Positions 29,427-31,816 of a stretch of 31,816 nucleotides of DNA are shown piece after piece. Source of the DNA: JBKHHU01 sp046539045 (GTDB lineage Bacteria; Planctomycetota; Phycisphaerae; SM23-33); contig JBKHHU010000015.1 in assembly GCA_046539045.1 (NCBI GenBank), positions 1 to 31,816 of the forward strand, read 5' to 3'. Numbering within the stretch: the first letter of the stretch is position 1; the number at the start of each line of letters is the position of its first letter. The notes beneath the pieces were generated by a model, which did not search any database, was not told the origin of the DNA, and worked only from the letters and a program-made list of their open reading frames with translations. The translations under genes and the position numbers were made by a program.

Positions 29427-30806
29427 CTAACTGACGTCGAATATAGCGTAGAACCCGCCGTCCCGCCAGCCGTCCGGTCCGCCGGCGCCGCTGGGGAGGG
29501 TAAGCCTCTGCGTTTTCAGGTGGAGCTTCCGGCTGCGTTTGTTAAGCCACTTCACCAGGTCGCTCCCCTCTTCCGGCTCGATGGAGCAGGAACTGTAAAC
29601 CAGCTTCCCGCCTGGGCGGACGAACTCCGCTGCGGCCTGGGCCAGGAACTTCTGATCGCTGACGAGCTTGCCCAGATCTTTCGGATCAAACCGCCATCGC
29701 GCCTCAGCCCGGCGGGCCAGCACGCCGGTATTGCTGCAGGGCACGTCCACCACAGCCAGGTCGAAACTGCCCGGTTCAAGTTGCCCGGCCTGCTCGGCCA
29801 GCATGACCTTGACGATGTCGATCCCCAGCCGCCTGCAGTTATCGCGAATCCAGCCGACTTTCTGATCGGAAACGTCCAGCGCGACGATTTCGCCGGAGTT
29901 GTCCATCAGTTCGGCAAGGTGGGTGGTTTTCGTACCCGGCGCGCCGCAGAAATCCAGTACCCGCTGCCCGTCGTGCGGGTTGGCGGCCAGGCATACCTCG
30001 GTTTGCGTGGCATCCTGGGGCTGGGCCAGCCCCTCGGTCATCACGTTCAGCTGCGAGACATTTGCCTGCGAAAGCAACACGACGCTCCGGCCGTTGGCAT
30101 GCGGGCGGGCGTCCACCCCCTCCGCAGCAAGCTTCTCGATCAGTTCGTCCATCGTCGCACGCAACCGGTTGACCCGCATGACGATCGGCGGATGCACATT
30201 GCACTGCAGGCCCAGCGCGTAGGTCTTCTTCAGCGGCCCGAAATTCGCCAGCCATCGCTCCGCGAGCGTGGGCGGCAGGCTGCACGCATTGGCGAGGAAG
30301 GCCGTCGGGTCAACGGAGGGATCGGGAAAAACTGGCTTGCCGACGCGACGGTATGTGTCCGGCCCGATGGCCAGCACGTCCGGCTCGGCCGGTGGGGTTC
30401 CGGTCTGCACCTGGCCCAGATCGCGTTCTATCGCCCGCAGCACGCCGTTGATGAACCCGGCCTGCTTGGAATACCGCGAGCGACGCACGATCTCCACGCC
30501 CTCATTCACTGCCGCGAAATCCGGCACGCGCTGCAGAAAGAGCATCTGGTACAGGCTGGTCAGGAAAACCTTCTCGATCAGCCCGGGCATGCGTTTCTTC
30601 GGGCTGCGGAGGTAGGCCTTCAGCAGCGAGCGGAGGGTGGTCTTGCGTTGCACCACGCCCAGCGCGATTTCTCGGGCCAGTCCGCGATCGGCGGGTGAAA
30701 GCCCGGATTCGTCTGAAAGCCTCTCAAGGTGGGCGGTGACATTCCCACTGCGGTCACCCAGCGCGCGGATCGCCACCCGCCGGGGATTGTTAGCGTCTTT
30801 ACTCAT
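29427..30806 (-). CDS. rsmB: 16S rRNA m5C967 methyltransferase RsmB (Sun/Fmu)
   Basis: 459 residues. An N-terminal NusB-like RNA-binding domain (about 8-130: RVAIRALGDRSGNVTAHLER, LARE-IALGVV, FAAVNEGVEIVR) precedes a SAM-dependent methyltransferase domain. Seen: VLDFCGAPGTKTTHLAELM at 283-301 (SAM site), VVDVPCSNTG with Cys357, and VYSSCSIEPEE with Cys407 at the catalytic cysteine position. It methylates cytosine 967 of 16S rRNA. The ATG overlaps the end of fmt by eight bases. Confidence 0.94.
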   Translation of the reverse strand: MSKDANNPRRVAIRALGDRSGNVTAHLERLSDESGLSPADRGLAREIALGVVQRKTTLRSLLKAYLRSPKKRMPGLIEKVFLTSLYQMLFLQRVPDFAAVNEGVEIVRRSRYSKQAGFINGVLRAIERDLGQVQTGTPPAEPDVLAIGPDTYRRVGKPVFPDPSVDPTAFLANACSLPPTLAERWLANFGPLKKTYALGLQCNVHPPIVMRVNRLRATMDELIEKLAAEGVDARPHANGRSVVLLSQANVSQLNVMTEGLAQPQDATQTEVCLAANPHDGQRVLDFCGAPGTKTTHLAELMDNSGEIVALDVSDQKVGWIRDNCRRLGIDIVKVMLAEQAGQLEPGSFDLAVVDVPCSNTGVLARRAEARWRFDPKDLGKLVSDQKFLAQAAAEFVRPGGKLVYSSCSIEPEEGSDLVKWLNKRSRKLHLKTQRLTLPSGAGGPDGWRDGGFYAIFDVS

Positions 30807-31752
30807 CGGTTACTGCCAGAAAACGGTTCCCGCACTGTACGCGATAGCCGTTGGTGAAGTCCTTCCAGTCCATCAATCGCTTGCCGGCGGGCTTCAGTTG
30901 CTCGATCTGCAGTCGCCCTTCGCCGGTCGACACACAGAGATCTCCGTCCACCGTGCCGGGTTCGCTGCGAGCGTGGCCGTCTGCCACCGATGCCCGGGCA
31001 ATTACCAGCGGAAGCTCCTTGCCGTTTTCGCGAACAAAAAGCGTCTGACCACCAGGCCACGGCCAAGTGCCGCGGATGAGGTTGTGAATTTCCTCCGCGT
31101 CGGCCGACCAGTCGATCCTGCCGTCCGCTTTCTTCAGACGCGGGGCCAAGGTCGCTTTCTCGTGATCCTGCTCGACCGCGCTGGCCCAGCCGGCGTCCAA
31201 TTCGCCCAAGGTGCGGAGGACCGTGTCCACACCGAGTTTCGAGAGCCGCTCCCGCAATTCAGCGGCGGTTTCCTCCGGACCGATGGTCAACTCGTCGGAC
31301 TCGTACACCGGGCCTGCGTCCATTTTGTCGACCAGTTCGAACGTGGTCACGCCGGTCCTCTCGTATCCCCGAATCAGGGCCCAGTTCACCGGGGCCGCCC
31401 CGCGAAGCTCAGGCAGGATCGACCCGTGAAGGTTGAAGGCGCTTCGTTTGGCTGTCTGTCGCGCCGGCTGCTTAATGAGCTGTCCGAAATCGACCACGAC
31501 CATCACGTCGTACTCAGCCGCCTGAAGCTTCTCCAGCGCCTCGGGCTTATTGATACTCGGGCACTCGTAAACGATCTCGCCCCGGCCGGCCTGCTCTGCC
31601 GCAGCAGAAATTGGCGTTGGGCGCAGCTTACCGCCCCGCCCCGCCTTCCGCGGCGGCTGGGTGACGATCATCGCCAGTTCATGCTCGGCGGCCATCAACG
31701 CCTTGAGCGTGGGCACGGCGAATGTTCCACTTCCGCAAAATACCAGTCTCAT
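30799..31752 (-). CDS. fmt: Methionyl-tRNA formyltransferase
   Basis: 317 residues. It formylates initiator Met-tRNA using 10-formyltetrahydrofolate. Seen: VFCGSGTFAVPTLKAL at the N-terminus, FNLHGSILPELRGAAPVNWA with N107 and H109, and MDAGPV with Asp145, the three catalytic residues, then a C-terminal domain from about 205 with WPWPGGQT. ATG 31752 has GAGG about eight bases upstream, inside a small hairpin. The gene overlaps rsmB and starts the fmt-rsmB-smpB operon; peptide deformylase is often upstream but would lie past the window end. Confidence 0.95.
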   Translation of the reverse strand: MRLVFCGSGTFAVPTLKALMAAEHELAMIVTQPPRKAGRGGKLRPTPISAAAEQAGRGEIVYECPSINKPEALEKLQAAEYDVMVVVDFGQLIKQPARQTAKRSAFNLHGSILPELRGAAPVNWALIRGYERTGVTTFELVDKMDAGPVYESDELTIGPEETAAELRERLSKLGVDTVLRTLGELDAGWASAVEQDHEKATLAPRLKKADGRIDWSADAEEIHNLIRGTWPWPGGQTLFVRENGKELPLVIARASVADGHARSEPGTVDGDLCVSTGEGRLQIEQLKPAGKRLMDWKDFTNGYRVQCGNRFLAVTDE

Positions 31753-31759
31753 AGTCTAT

Positions 31760-31774
31760 CCTCGTTTGACGAGG
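31760..31774 (-). other. Small hairpin covering the fmt ribosome-binding site
   Basis: On the minus strand CCTCG, loop TCAAA, CGAGG; the GAGG used as Shine-Dalgarno for fmt is the 3' arm. Five base pairs only, so it may be chance. Confidence 0.25.
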
Positions 31775-31816
31775 CATTGTTTCAGGCCCGCCGCGCGTGG
31801 ACAAGGGAAAAACCGC

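Overview
The window is about 60% or more GC, has no mobile element, no CRISPR array and no rRNA or tRNA that I can recognise, and reads as ordinary chromosomal backbone of a Planctomycetes-type bacterium, most likely a Phycisphaerae-like lineage. The case for that is cumulative and inferred: a sulfatase, a GH57 glycosidase, a secreted TPR protein whose mature N-terminus carries a GRALDANYQIGSG motif of a type I associate with planctomycetes, a Hanks kinase with a C-terminal membrane anchor, a STAS/anti-sigma pair, and many starts with weak or no Shine-Dalgarno. No 16S gene is present, so the assignment is not proven.

Layout. 1-5496: truncated sulfatase, GH57 amylase-like enzyme, a convergent minus-strand pair (eight-TM protein then a sugar isomerase/epimerase-type TIM barrel), and phosphate acetyltransferase. 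5558-8987: minus-strand signalling block, in transcription order radical SAM protein, Ser/Thr kinase, then a promoter-led STAS and anti-sigma ATPase pair with overlapping stop and start. 9104-13430: SppA-type protease, then a 657-residue protein joining a gamma-glutamylcyclotransferase domain to a probable amidoligase (GS-like) domain, then a candidate small RNA ending in a strong terminator. 13465-18650: secreted TPR protein (minus), a 694-base gap with structured leader elements, alpha-glucan phosphorylase, and directly behind it a 163-base highly structured element and a terminator. 18766-22292: hisI and a TrkH/TrkA potassium uptake pair. 22324-25946: minus-strand operon of a Sua5-YwlE-like fusion and rpiB, divergent from an MFS transporter. 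25993-28872: Rrf2/IscR-like regulator with an IscR-like operator, and an SNF-type sodium symporter. 28912-31752: minus-strand translation operon fmt-rsmB-smpB.

Functional links. GH57 enzyme and GlgP both point to alpha-glucan storage and turnover; Pta links acetyl-CoA to acetyl phosphate. The kinase/STAS/ATPase block looks like a partner-switching module, but without an adjacent sigma factor or phosphatase. The most interesting items are the GGCT-amidoligase fusion, the Sua5 fusion to a phosphatase with the exact CTGNTCR loop of the protein-arginine phosphatase YwlE (with rpiB next, as in the Bacillus ywl order), the unassigned structured RNA behind glgP, the candidate small RNA at 13267-13430, and a TrkH with a roughly 265-residue voltage-sensor-like membrane extension.
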